64,000 nt of DNA from Clostridium sp. (GTDB lineage Bacteria; Bacillota; Clostridia; Clostridiales; Clostridiaceae): NCBI RefSeq assembly GCF_016650035.1, contig NZ_JAENWM010000010.1:1-64000 (forward strand), read 5' to 3'. The translations under genes and the position numbers were made by a program. Under the pieces are notes generated by a model. That model was not told the origin of the DNA and did not search any database. It saw only the letters and a program-made list of their open reading frames with translations. Shown here one piece after another: positions 53,886 through 62,827 of this stretch (position 1 is the first letter of the stretch; each line of letters begins with the position of its first letter).

Positions 53886-54461
53886 ATGGGGTTATTATAT
53901 GAATGTGATAATCAGTCTTTTATTGCAAAAGCTCCTTTAGTGCTTATATTCCTTGCAGATTATCAAAGATGGTATGATGCTTTTGAATTAGAGAATTGCA
54001 ATCCAAGAACACCAGGGGAGGGTGACATCCTTCTTGCCTGTGCTGATGCAATAATAGCTGCTCAAAACACAGTAGTAGCTGCGGAATCTTTAGGAATTGG
54101 TTCATGTTACATTGGTGATATCATTGAGAATTGTGAAACTATTAGAGCGTTATTAGATCTTCCGGATTATGTGGTGCCTGCTGCTATGGTGGTTTATGGT
54201 TATCCCGTTCAGGCTCAAAAGAATAGGAAAAAACCTGTGCGTTTTGAAGAGAAGTATATTGTATATGAAAATAAATATCGAAGACTAACTAAGGAAGAGC
54301 ATATAGAAATGCAAAGCATAAGAAATGAGAAGGCAGAAATTCCAAATAGAGATATCAGCGAAGATATTAAAGCTTTATGCAACCGTAAGTATATGTCTGA
54401 TTTCTCACTAGAAATGAATAGATCAGCATCTGAATATCTTAGGAAGTTTAGAGAAGAGTAA
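53886..54461 (+). pseudogene. nitroreductase, N-terminally deleted copy
   Basis: Compared with the intact 250-residue gene at 60.4 kb, the sequence runs identically through GGTTATTATATGAA and then jumps 184 bases to TGTGATAATCAG. That removes residues 2-63, including the FMN-contacting RKSMRVF. The deletion is not a multiple of three. The original ATG is now out of frame, and the open frame uses an ATG inside the old ribosome site. The remaining 190 codons are well kept (FIAKAPLVLIFLADYQRWYD, GSCYIGDIIEN). Confidence 0.85.
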
Positions 54462-54504
54462 TATATTTAAATATAACACTGAGAATAAAGGGAGATGGGT
54501 TAAA

Positions 54505-55497
54505 ATGAAGACAATACGATGGGGAATCATTGGATGTGGTAACGTTACCGAGGTTAAGAGTGGACCTGGATTTCAAAAATCAAAACATTCACAATTAGTA
54601 GCTGTAATGCGCCGTAATGGAGAGCTTGCTAAGGATTATGCACTGCGTCACAATGTACCTAAGTGGTATGATAATGCTGAAGAATTGATAAATGACCCTG
54701 ATGTGGATGCAGTTTACATAGCTACGCCCCCTGCATTTCATAAGGAGTATACAATTAAATGTGCACAAGCAGGAAAGCCGGTCTATGTTGAAAAGCCAAT
54801 GGCACTTAATTTTGAGGAATGTAATGCAATGATACAGGCCTGTGAGAATGCCGGAGTACCATTATTTGTTGCATATTACAGAAGGGCTTTGGACCGCTTC
54901 AACAAGGTTAAGGAACTAGTTGATTCCGGACAAATTGGAGAAATTCGATTTGTTTCAATTACATTGTATAGGACACCTATCCAAGTTGACTCGAATTCTG
55001 GCAAAATGCCATGGAGAGTTAACCCTGAAATTTCAGGCGGAGGGGAATTTCACGATCTTGCTTCACATACCCTGGATGTTTTAGATTATATTTTGGGACC
55101 CATCGAGGAAGCAACTGGTTATGCGGACAATCAAGCTAAATTGTATGAGGCAGAAGATATTGTTACAGCGTCATTGTCATTCGCTTCAGGAGTCAAGGGG
55201 GTAGGGGTATGGAGCTTTACAAGCTTTTCTGACTATGATATGAATGAGATTGTGGGAAGTAAAGGAAAAGTATCATTTTCAACTTTTGGAGAAGAGCCGA
55301 TTTTACTGACAACAATGGAGGGTATTACGGAAGTAGACATCAAAAAACCATTGCATATTCAACAGCAATTGATACAAAGTGTCGTAAATGACCTTAATGG
55401 CTTGGAAGTAAGCCCAAGTAAAGGGATTAGTGCCGCAAGAACCAATTGGGTTATGGATGAAATTTTAAAAAATTATAGAGTTAGCAGCAAAGATTGA
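54505..55497 (+). CDS. Gfo/Idh/MocA family oxidoreductase
   Basis: A 330-residue NAD(P)-dependent sugar or cyclitol dehydrogenase-type enzyme. N-terminal Rossmann: IRWGIIGCGNVTEVKSGPGF and VDAVYIATPPAFHKEYTIKCAQAGKPVYVEKPMALN, with the catalytic lysine in the EKP motif. The C-terminal domain has GGGEFHDLASHTLDVLDYILG, with the H-x-x-D catalytic type. Substrate not readable. ATG after GGGAGATGG. A terminator shared with the convergent MFS gene follows. Confidence 0.93.
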   Translation: MKTIRWGIIGCGNVTEVKSGPGFQKSKHSQLVAVMRRNGELAKDYALRHNVPKWYDNAEELINDPDVDAVYIATPPAFHKEYTIKCAQAGKPVYVEKPMALNFEECNAMIQACENAGVPLFVAYYRRALDRFNKVKELVDSGQIGEIRFVSITLYRTPIQVDSNSGKMPWRVNPEISGGGEFHDLASHTLDVLDYILGPIEEATGYADNQAKLYEAEDIVTASLSFASGVKGVGVWSFTSFSDYDMNEIVGSKGKVSFSTFGEEPILLTTMEGITEVDIKKPLHIQQQLIQSVVNDLNGLEVSPSKGISAARTNWVMDEILKNYRVSSKD

Positions 55498-55523
55498 AAG
55501 ATATAGACATTAAGCTTAATGAA

Positions 55524-55560
55524 GAAAAAGGTATAGCAAAATTTTGCTATACCTTTTTTC
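55524..55560. terminator. bidirectional terminator
   Basis: AAAAAGGTATAGCAAAA pairs with TTTTGCTATACCTTTTTT. Same stem as the terminator at 21.03 kb. Serves the oxidoreductase and the convergent MFS gene, whose stop codon lies within it. Confidence 0.9.
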
Positions 55561-56965
55561 TATATAATCTTAAAAAGGTTAAAATCGCCCCAATCATGCA
55601 AATAGCAGCTGCAGTTATATATACAGTTTTCATGCCGTAAATAAATGCATCATTACGTCCTACTACATAATCAGTTACATGATGACCAATTTTATAACTC
55701 ATCCTGTTATACAACAGGGTAGTAGATAAAGCTATTCCACATACCATTCCTAAGTTTCTTACGAGTCCATTTATACTTCCTGCAACGCCTAGCTTGTCCC
55801 TTGGTACTGTGGACATTATAAGGGAATTATTAGGAGATTGAAATAAACCATTACCTATAGACATAGCTGCTATAAAAAATATCATACTTATTACTGAAGA
55901 CTTCTCATTTAAAGTTGACATTAATAGTAGCCCAAAACTTGTAAACACAAGCCCTATAAATGTTAGAATTTCAGAACCTATTTTATCAGACAAATGTCCA
56001 CTAATTGGTGACACTATAGACAAAATTAAGGGAAAAATCATAAGTATTAATCCTGTGAATGCAGGTGAAAACTTCATCACATTCTGAAGGTAAAAAGGTT
56101 GAATAATAATAGAACAAAATATAGCTAAAAATGATATAAATCCACAAAATATGCTGAGTGAAAATAATTTGTTTTCAAAAATTTGTAGTTGCAATAATGG
56201 ATTTTCAATCCTTTTTTCTACTACAATAAATAAAGCAAAGGAAATAATAGATATTAAAAAGCCAAGTAAAATTATTGGCTGGGTAAAACCAACCTGCTGT
56301 CCTTTACCTAGAGCTGCAAATAAAGGAACTATAGCAAACATAAAAAGTAATGCTCCGACTCCGTCCATTTTTCCCTCTACTTTCTTGTGTCCTTTAGGAA
56401 GTAACTTAAAAGCATAAAATAAAGTTATTATACCTATTGGTATATTTATTAAAAATATGTATTTCCAACTGATGGTGTCTACTATAAATCCTCCTAATGC
56501 TGGTCCTACCAAGGCGCCTAGAGCCACGAAGGTTCCTGTAATTCCTAGCGCTTTACCTCTTTCATTTGCTGGAAATGTTTCTGTGATAATTCCCTGACTG
56601 TTTGCCATAACAGCTGCAGCGCCTATTGCTTGTATTACTCTAGCTAAAATCAAACTTGAAAATGAGTTTGTTATTCCACAAAACAAAGAACCTAGCGTAA
56701 ATAAAGCTAATCCAAATTTAAATATCTTTGTCTTACCGACCATATCCCCAAGTCTTCCAAAAATCAATATAGTTGCCGAAATTATAATTAAATAACTTGT
56801 CACTACCAATTGAATACCACCTGATGTTACATTCAAAGATTTAGCCATTACAGGTAATGCCACGTTTACAATGCTACTATCTAGGGTAGCCATAAAAGTT
56901 ACCATTACTACTATAAATAAAACTACCCATCTACTATTATTACTACTATTATTTGATGAATCCAT
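55547..56965 (-). CDS. MFS drug exporter, DHA2 (EmrB/QacA) type
   Basis: A 472-residue transporter with about 14 hydrophobic helices. Signatures: FMATLDSSIVNVALPVMAKSLN (motif D1), FGRLGDMVGKTKIFKFGL (motif A), LARVIQAIGAAAVMANSQG (motif B) and ALGALVGPALGGFIVD (motif C, antiporter). It exports hydrophobic or cationic drugs using the proton gradient. ATG after AAAGGAGAAC. No regulator adjacent. Confidence 0.93.
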   Translation of the reverse strand: MDSSNNSSNNSRWVVLFIVVMVTFMATLDSSIVNVALPVMAKSLNVTSGGIQLVVTSYLIIISATILIFGRLGDMVGKTKIFKFGLALFTLGSLFCGITNSFSSLILARVIQAIGAAAVMANSQGIITETFPANERGKALGITGTFVALGALVGPALGGFIVDTISWKYIFLINIPIGIITLFYAFKLLPKGHKKVEGKMDGVGALLFMFAIVPLFAALGKGQQVGFTQPIILLGFLISIISFALFIVVEKRIENPLLQLQIFENKLFSLSIFCGFISFLAIFCSIIIQPFYLQNVMKFSPAFTGLILMIFPLILSIVSPISGHLSDKIGSEILTFIGLVFTSFGLLLMSTLNEKSSVISMIFFIAAMSIGNGLFQSPNNSLIMSTVPRDKLGVAGSINGLVRNLGMVCGIALSTTLLYNRMSYKIGHHVTDYVVGRNDAFIYGMKTVYITAAAICMIGAILTFLRLYRKKV

Positions 56966-57055
56966 ATATGTTCTCCTTTTATATTTATTCTTGTAATTGG
57001 TCTTGTACCATTTTTTTCGTTTCGCAATATTATATCATAAGCAAATTCACTTCGC

Positions 57056-57102
57056 TAATAAAATAAGCCATAAGTAATGTAAATAGAGGTTCTCCAAGTA
57101 AT
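57056..57102. repeat. 45-bp duplicated fragment of the EamA transporter gene
   Basis: AATAAAATAAGCCATAAGTA, then ATGTAAATAGAGGTTCTCCA and AGTAAT match 38917-38963 exactly over about 45 bases, then diverge abruptly. It is an orphan piece with no flanking EamA sequence, 18 kb from the parent gene and in the same orientation. Confidence 0.85.
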
Positions 57103-57140
57103 AGGAGATTTTACAGGCGATGGTGTGGCAAAATAATATA

Positions 57141-57170
57141 AAAACCGACTATCTATTAAAGAAAGTCGGC
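57141..57170 (-). terminator. terminator of the LonB-like gene
   Basis: On the minus strand, GCCGACTTTCTTTAATAGAT, then AGTCGGTTTTTA: a six-base GC-rich stem followed by T5, 40 bases beyond the protease stop. Confidence 0.75.
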
Positions 57171-57210
57171 AAGTTAATAACAAGTTATTAATAAAGGGAG
57201 ATTATGAACT

Positions 57211-59586
57211 TCATTTTTCTTCTAAAATGATTTTATTATATTTTTGTAATTTTGCTATTATACGCTCCTTAATAGTATCCATGATGGAAGTACTCACATT
57301 TTTATGAAAGTCGAAATCGTACAGAATATCGATGCAATCTTCTAAAGTTTTAACTGCGTAAATGTGAAACAAGTTATTGTCAATGGCATCTAATATTTTT
57401 ATGTTTAATATTAAATCATTAACATTACTATAGGGAATGATTACTCCGTGAGTTCCATCTAAACCATATAAATTGCATATGTCAAAGAAACCTTCAATCT
57501 TTTCATTTACACCACCAATAGGTTGAATTTCACCCTTTTGATTTATAGAACCTGTAATTGCAAGACTTTGTTTTATTTTGAAATCAGAAAGACTGGACAA
57601 TAATGCAATAAGTTCAGCACCAGAGGCACTATCTCCTTCAATTCCAGAATATAATTGTTCAAATACAATACTGGCATTGAATGAAAGTGGAATAGTTTGT
57701 CCTAATAATTCTCCCACAAAACCAGATAGAATGAGAATTCCTTTACTATGAATACTACCGCTCATATTTGCTTCTCTTTCAATATTAATAATACCTTTTT
57801 TGCCAGCATAGGTGGCTACGGTAATTTTGTGTTGTTGTCCAACGGTACAATCTCCTGTATCTATTACAGATAAGCCATTAATTTGACCTACTCTAGTGCC
57901 TTTTAAATCAACTATATATATCCTGTTTTTATACATTTCCAAGATTTTTTTCTTATAAAGATTGTGCATATTTTGGAATTCTTCAATGGAATCTAAAATA
58001 TGAGATTCATCTATCAAATTAATTCCTTGCTTTCGCGCTAGCACTGAGGCTAAATCTATAATTTCAAGAACTTTGTTCATTGAAGCAGTTAAATAGGCTC
58101 TATTTTCAGCTAATCTAGTTGCATAACGTAAAATCTCAATAACTCCATTTCTTGTAATGTGTAGAAGAGAATTTTCAGTAATATAGTGAGCTAGGAAACC
58201 TAATATCTTTTGTAAGTTTTCTTTTTCATTTTCTATTTGATGGTCAAACTCAGCTTTGATTCTAAATAATTCGTTAAAATCGTCATCGTTGTTTAAAATA
58301 GAATAAGACATATTTGTTCCAATAAGGATAATTTTAACTTGCAAAGGAATATCCTCAGGACTTAAGTTAATGATAGGATATAATTCTAAATTAGATTTAG
58401 CATTTTCTACTATAATGGAATCAGATTTTAAACATCTTTTTAATACTTTCCAAGAAATAGGATTAGAAAAAAACTGCTTAGCATCCATAATTAGAAAACC
58501 ACCATTTGCAAGATGTAAGCTCCCTGAGCGGATCATAGTAAAATCGGTAACGATACTACCTAAATCATTTTTATATTCTATCTTACCAAATATATTATTA
58601 TACTCAGGAGAAGCTTCTAAAATAACAGGAGCACCTTTTCCTTTTCTATTGGTTACAAGTACATTTACTTCATATCTTTTAAAGAAATTTTTGTCTGGAA
58701 TTTTATTGATCTGTTTATCTTCATCTTCATCCATATAATTTAAAAACATATATATATTTTCCAAAAGATCCAATCGAAGTAGATTTAAAAAATGATCTAC
58801 TTTATCATTAGGACCATATTTATTCTTAAGCATATTGATTTTATTATCTATGAGACTTGCTGTAACAGCATCCTCTAGAGCTTTTAATTCAGTATCAAAT
58901 TCTTTGCTTGAAGCTTGCATCTTATTTAGTACTTCATAGGAAACTAATTTAAGTTTATTTAAACCCTCATTTAGGATGTCTTTTTCTGATTCGGAAAGTT
59001 TGTTGTAGACTTCTGAATCCATATCTTTACCATCTATTAAGGGAATGAAAACAAAATTTTCCTCTGGATTTGTTTCAACTCTAAAATGTAATGGCACAGC
59101 AGTATCATACAACTCCTTAGAAAAATGAATGCTAAGCTTTTCATATTTTTCAATAATATTAGCCTTCCGTTGTTCATAACTTTTATCATTAAAAAGGGTA
59201 GGTGATTCTTTGAAAATGGAAGCAATAAATTCCTCAAACTCTTTCTTAAATTCAGTTGCGGTTTCTGTTAAAAGAGGAATCGCTAAAGGTTTGATTTCTT
59301 CTTCAAAATTATAGACATAACACCAATCTCTAGGAGCTGGAAGGTCTTTTGCATATTCTTCTACTTTTTTTATGATATAGCTTGTCTTGCCAGTACCACT
59401 TTCACCAGAAACAAAAATATTATATCCTTTCTTATCCATTGCTAGTCCTATATTTATGGATTTAATAGCTTGTTTTTGACCTATAATATTTTCATAAGGC
59501 AGAATTTCCATGGTAGTTGAGAACATAGGAAGGTTATCAAAAGATAACTGTAGGTCTTTTCTTTTTAATTGTATATAACTTGTCAC
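57211..59586 (-). CDS. LonB-like ATP-dependent protease (AAA+ S16 peptidase)
   Basis: A 791-residue cytosolic AAA+ protease of the Lon-related (LonB/ATP-dependent peptidase S16) branch found in clostridia. Walker A is VSGESGTGKTSYI at about 58-66. An inserted helical region spans about 110-280. The AAA core includes GGFLIMDAKQFF. The C-terminal protease has the Ser-Lys dyad: EGDSASGAELIALLS (Ser) and GSINQKGEIQPIGGVNEKIEG (Lys). It degrades unfolded or specific regulatory proteins. GTG start behind AGGAGGTG. Single gene with its own terminator. Confidence 0.93.
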   Translation of the reverse strand: MTSYIQLKRKDLQLSFDNLPMFSTTMEILPYENIIGQKQAIKSINIGLAMDKKGYNIFVSGESGTGKTSYIIKKVEEYAKDLPAPRDWCYVYNFEEEIKPLAIPLLTETATEFKKEFEEFIASIFKESPTLFNDKSYEQRKANIIEKYEKLSIHFSKELYDTAVPLHFRVETNPEENFVFIPLIDGKDMDSEVYNKLSESEKDILNEGLNKLKLVSYEVLNKMQASSKEFDTELKALEDAVTASLIDNKINMLKNKYGPNDKVDHFLNLLRLDLLENIYMFLNYMDEDEDKQINKIPDKNFFKRYEVNVLVTNRKGKGAPVILEASPEYNNIFGKIEYKNDLGSIVTDFTMIRSGSLHLANGGFLIMDAKQFFSNPISWKVLKRCLKSDSIIVENAKSNLELYPIINLSPEDIPLQVKIILIGTNMSYSILNNDDDFNELFRIKAEFDHQIENEKENLQKILGFLAHYITENSLLHITRNGVIEILRYATRLAENRAYLTASMNKVLEIIDLASVLARKQGINLIDESHILDSIEEFQNMHNLYKKKILEMYKNRIYIVDLKGTRVGQINGLSVIDTGDCTVGQQHKITVATYAGKKGIINIEREANMSGSIHSKGILILSGFVGELLGQTIPLSFNASIVFEQLYSGIEGDSASGAELIALLSSLSDFKIKQSLAITGSINQKGEIQPIGGVNEKIEGFFDICNLYGLDGTHGVIIPYSNVNDLILNIKILDAIDNNLFHIYAVKTLEDCIDILYDFDFHKNVSTSIMDTIKERIIAKLQKYNKIILEEK

Positions 59587-59824
59587 TATAACACCTCCTA
59601 AATTTATGTTGGATAAAGTAAAAAATAGAAAAATTCAGAATATTTAAATTAATTATATCATAATTTGTCGATAATTCAACTGATACTATAGTGCCAAGTT
59701 GTCTATTAGGGTAGAATAAAGCGAGGCAAGTATAAAATATATGTTGATTTCCATATAAGCACGTGTTACAATCACCTGAGATATTAGCAATAAAAACAAT
59801 ACGAAAATTTAAATGATTTATATA

Positions 59825-59914
59825 GTTTTCTAGGGTTCCGCAGTTTATGACTGGACTGGTCCAAGAGAGGACGCACAGTTAATGTGTACACGGAAGGATA
59901 AAAGCCTGGGAGAT
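59825..59914 (+). ncRNA. guanidine-I riboswitch (ykkC class)
   Basis: Contains the class hallmarks in order: CTAGGGTTCCG, CTGGTCCAAGAG, a variable ACACAGTTAATGTGT hairpin, ACGGAAGGATAAAAGCCTGGGAG. This RNA binds guanidinium and turns on export or degradation genes. It lies 120 bases upstream of an SMR exporter of the Gdx type. The 3' end merges with a terminator hairpin, as expected for transcriptional control. Confidence 0.95.
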
Positions 59915-59948
59915 ATTTTAAATAATATTTCTTTGGCTTTTTTTTATT
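59903..59948 (+). terminator. riboswitch expression-platform terminator
   Basis: AAGCCTGGGAGATATTTTAA, then ATAATATTTCTTTGGCTTTT and TTTT: a GCC...GGC-based hairpin with an internal ATATT/AATAT stem followed by T8. It shares AAGCC...GGGAG with the aptamer, so ligand binding would prevent termination. Confidence 0.88.
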
Positions 59949-60036
59949 GAAATCTTGCCATAAATATTATTATTAGTTAAATGATTACTATTAGTTAAAC
60001 GATTATAAAAATACATGAAACTCGGAGGTAATGAAT

Positions 60037-60357
60037 ATGGAATGGTTATATTTAGTAGTAGCAGGGGTTTTTGAGGTGGAATGGGCAATTGGATTAAAAT
60101 ATTCAAAAGGGTTTACAAAACTAATGCCTAGTTTATTTACTATAGTAGGGATGGTAGCAAGTTTCTATTTTTTATCATTATCTTTAAAAAAACTTCCACT
60201 AGGAACTGCATATGCAATTTGGACAGGCATAGGAACTGTTGGGACTGTAATTTTAGGTGCTGTTTTGTTTAAGGAATCATTTGATATTATGCGTGTAATT
60301 TGTATTGCATTGATAGTTAGTGGAATTGTTGGGTTAAAATTAATACCAATACATTAA
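60037..60357 (+). CDS. gdx: SMR-family guanidinium exporter (Gdx/SugE)
   Basis: A 106-residue, four-helix small multidrug resistance protein of the Gdx subtype, which exports guanidinium in exchange for protons. Key features: the glutamate in VFEVEWAIGLKYSKGF (the central ion-binding Glu with the Gdx-typical W and LKYS), LPLGTAYAIWTGIGTVGTVILG, and the final GLKLIP. ATG 60037 is seven bases after CGGAGGT; the track's ATG 60031 abuts that site. The guanidine-I riboswitch upstream independently supports the substrate. It probably works as an antiparallel dimer in the membrane. Confidence 0.94.
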   Translation: MEWLYLVVAGVFEVEWAIGLKYSKGFTKLMPSLFTIVGMVASFYFLSLSLKKLPLGTAYAIWTGIGTVGTVILGAVLFKESFDIMRVICIALIVSGIVGLKLIPIH

Positions 60358-60392
60358 GCTGAAAGATTGAGATTATACTAGGGGGTTATTAT

Positions 60393-61145
60393 ATGAACGA
60401 GATTTTAAAACAAATAAAAGATAGAAAATCCATGAGGGTGTTTGAAAATAAGCCTATTGTAGCTGAATTAAAAAAGGAAATACTAAATGCAGCATTTGAG
60501 GCTCCAACAGCGGGTGCAATGATGCTTTATAGCATACTTGATATTACTGATGAAAAATTAAAGAAGCAATTATCAGTAGAATGTGATAATCAGGCATTTA
60601 TTGCAAAAGCTCCTTTAGTGCTTATATTCCTTGCAGATTATCAAAGATGGTATGATGCTTTTGATATGCAAAATTGCAATCCAAGAACGCCAGGGGAGGG
60701 TGATATCCTTCTTGCCTCTGCTGACGCAATAATAGCTGCTCAAAATACAGTAGTAGCTGCAGAATCTTTTGGAATTGGCTCATGTTACATTGGTGATATC
60801 ATTGAGAATTGTGAAATTATTAGAGGGTTATTAGATCTTCCGGATTACGTTATACCTGCTGCTATGGTGGTTTATGGTTATCCTGTTCAGGCTCAAAAGA
60901 ATAGGAAAAAGCCCGCGCGTTTTGAAGAGAAGTATATAGTGCATGAAAATAAATATCGCAGACTAACTAAGGAAGAGCATATAGAAATGCAAAGAATAAA
61001 AAATGTGAAGGCGGAATTTTTAAATAAAAATATTAGCGAAGATATTAGAGCTCTATGTAGTCGTAAGTATATGTCTGATTTCTCACTAGAAATGAATAGA
61101 TCGGCATCTGAATATCTTAGCAAGTTTAGAGAAACCAAGGAGTGA
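60393..61145 (+). CDS. nitroreductase family protein, intact parent copy
   Basis: A 250-residue FMN-dependent nitroreductase. DRKSMRVFENKPI at the N-terminus binds FMN phosphate, AAFEAPTAGAMMLYSIL follows, and AAESFGIGSCYIGDIIEN with VYGYPVQAQKNRKKPARF closes the fold. A 60-residue charged tail is shared by all copies here. ATG after AGGGGG. It starts 35 bases after gdx and may sit under the riboswitch. Deleted copies occur at 53.9 and 38.7 kb. Confidence 0.92.
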   Translation: MNEILKQIKDRKSMRVFENKPIVAELKKEILNAAFEAPTAGAMMLYSILDITDEKLKKQLSVECDNQAFIAKAPLVLIFLADYQRWYDAFDMQNCNPRTPGEGDILLASADAIIAAQNTVVAAESFGIGSCYIGDIIENCEIIRGLLDLPDYVIPAAMVVYGYPVQAQKNRKKPARFEEKYIVHENKYRRLTKEEHIEMQRIKNVKAEFLNKNISEDIRALCSRKYMSDFSLEMNRSASEYLSKFRETKE

Positions 61146-61159
61146 GACAAGGCGAATCA

Positions 61160-61187
61160 ATGACCATAGCCTTATATCTATGGTCTA
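61160..61187. terminator. weak hairpin after the nitroreductase
   Basis: GACCATAG pairs with CTATGGTC over an eight-base loop. No T-run on either side, so termination is uncertain. Confidence 0.4.
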
Positions 61188-61320
61188 ATATGTTAGGGTA
61201 AAGTTTGATTCTTTACAATTATGTTATATAATGGTGGCATTGATTTTTAAAAGTATCTGTCGGCTATACCCGTATTTATGCTTTAAGATCACAAGATTTG
61301 TAACTAGAGATATCAGGTAT

Positions 61321-62325
61321 TTATAAGTTACAAATCTCATTCCATACCGTTTCATCAGCAACAATGCCATTTTCAAGGCTATCCTCGCGCGTTTTTACAG
61401 TACGTTGCCCAGGATAATAAACTTTTCCATCATCTTCAATAGGCTCTGCGGTGCTCAGATGATTAATAGTACTTTCTAGGATATTATTGATTTCTTCTTC
61501 GGTTACAAAAGTATGTGGATTAATAGTTATAAAAATTTGAGAGCACCCACCACAACCTCCTTTTCCTACATTATCAAGTTCACTGGTTGGCATACCATTT
61601 GAAAGAATTGCACCTACCATATCAAGTAAGATAGCAAGCCCAGAACCTTTCCAGTACCCTATTGGCAGAACTCTCATTGATTCTTCAATAGAATCAGGAT
61701 CTGTTGTTAGGTTCCCTGCACTGTCAAAGCCACCAACATATGGAAGCTGTTCCCCTTTTAAGCTTGTTATTTGTAGCTTCCCATAAGAATATTGTGCCAT
61801 TGCCATATCCAGTACAATATTACCTGCTTTTCTAGGAATTCCAATACATAATGGATTATTACCAACACAAGGAACTTTTGAGCCCCATGCTGGCATACAT
61901 GACTCTGTATTCGTCCAACATATTGATAAAAAACCATCATTTGCTGCATCCCATGCATATGTACCACCACGCATCCAGTGAGTTGTATTTCTGAGCGTAA
62001 CAATCCCAATGTTATTCTCTTTAGCAAGCTCAATTGCTCTGTTCATAGCAAATTTTGCATTTAGGATTCCTATCCCCATATTACCATCATAGTTCTCCAT
62101 ACAACCACAACTTTTAACTAAAGTTGGAGTAGCTTTGATATCAACCCATCCTTTATTAACATAGTCTATAAATTTTGATACTCTATTAAGTCCGTGGGAA
62201 TAAACACCATCTCTGCTGGATTCTGTGTGAACTTTAGCGCAAATTTGTGCCTGTTCTTCTGTTAAACCTGCTTTTATCATCACACGTTTAATTTCTGCAT
62301 ACATCTGCTCAAATGGAATTCTCAT
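61321..62325 (-). CDS. YiaK-like malate/L-lactate (Ldh) family dehydrogenase, probable 2,3-diketo-L-gulonate reductase
   Basis: A 334-residue NAD(P)H-dependent reductase of the Ldh_2 family, closest in blocks to E. coli YiaK (DlgD): GVYSHGLNRVSKFI with the catalytic histidine, GIVTLRNTTHWMRGGTYAWDAA, CWTNTESCMPAWG, and ILPIGYWKGSGLAILLDMVGAILS. YiaK reduces 2,3-diketo-L-gulonate to 3-keto-L-gulonate. No other ascorbate or gulonate pathway gene is adjacent, so the substrate stays inferred. ATG 62325 follows GGAGAGG; the track's GTG is too early. Confidence 0.88.
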   Translation of the reverse strand: MRIPFEQMYAEIKRVMIKAGLTEEQAQICAKVHTESSRDGVYSHGLNRVSKFIDYVNKGWVDIKATPTLVKSCGCMENYDGNMGIGILNAKFAMNRAIELAKENNIGIVTLRNTTHWMRGGTYAWDAANDGFLSICWTNTESCMPAWGSKVPCVGNNPLCIGIPRKAGNIVLDMAMAQYSYGKLQITSLKGEQLPYVGGFDSAGNLTTDPDSIEESMRVLPIGYWKGSGLAILLDMVGAILSNGMPTSELDNVGKGGCGGCSQIFITINPHTFVTEEEINNILESTINHLSTAEPIEDDGKVYYPGQRTVKTREDSLENGIVADETVWNEICNL

Positions 62326-62334
62326 AATCTTCAC

Positions 62335-62827
62335 CTCTCCTTTATTCTAATTTTATTGTAGCATTCTATACAATTTATTTCCATAATCAATAAATATATC
62401 TATTGACATTAATGCTACGGAAATGTGTATAATAATCTTGTAAGGAGATGACCTTCTGTGTAGTGATTTAATCTGCTAACAGTCGGACCCTCTATAATAT
62501 CGTATAAATAATAGCAACTGATTCTGTGATTTTTGGGCATACTAATATTGGAACATAAAATTTGATTCATTCACTCCTATTAAAAAGTCTGTGTTAAGCC
62601 CTAACATAATGTGGCATTTTGCATACATTCCTAAAATGGAATGTTATCATGGGATTGTTAGGTTTATGAAGATATTTCTTGTATGGCTGGAATTGAAATT
62701 GTTGGTTTTTGATTTGGATTTAGTTAGGGATTTTATTAGTTAACAAAACTAACTTTAAAATATGGGCAATATAAGATATAATATGTATAATACGTTAATT
62801 CTTCAAAAAATATTAAGAGGTGATTTT
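62335..62827. other. intergenic, promoter without a gene and minor hairpins
   Basis: Holds the promoter-like element at 62.40 kb followed by no open frame, a hairpin ACATTC/GGAATGT near 62.63 kb, and AT-rich leader with TATAAT boxes before the UPF0182 gene. No gene recognised. Confidence 0.5.
62403..62447 (+). promoter_or_regulatory. sigma-A-like promoter and ribosome site without a gene
   Basis: TTGACA, a 19-base spacer, TATAAT, then AAGGAG nine bases on. Stops follow in all frames within a short distance. Either it drives a small RNA or it is the stub of a lost gene. Confidence 0.5.
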
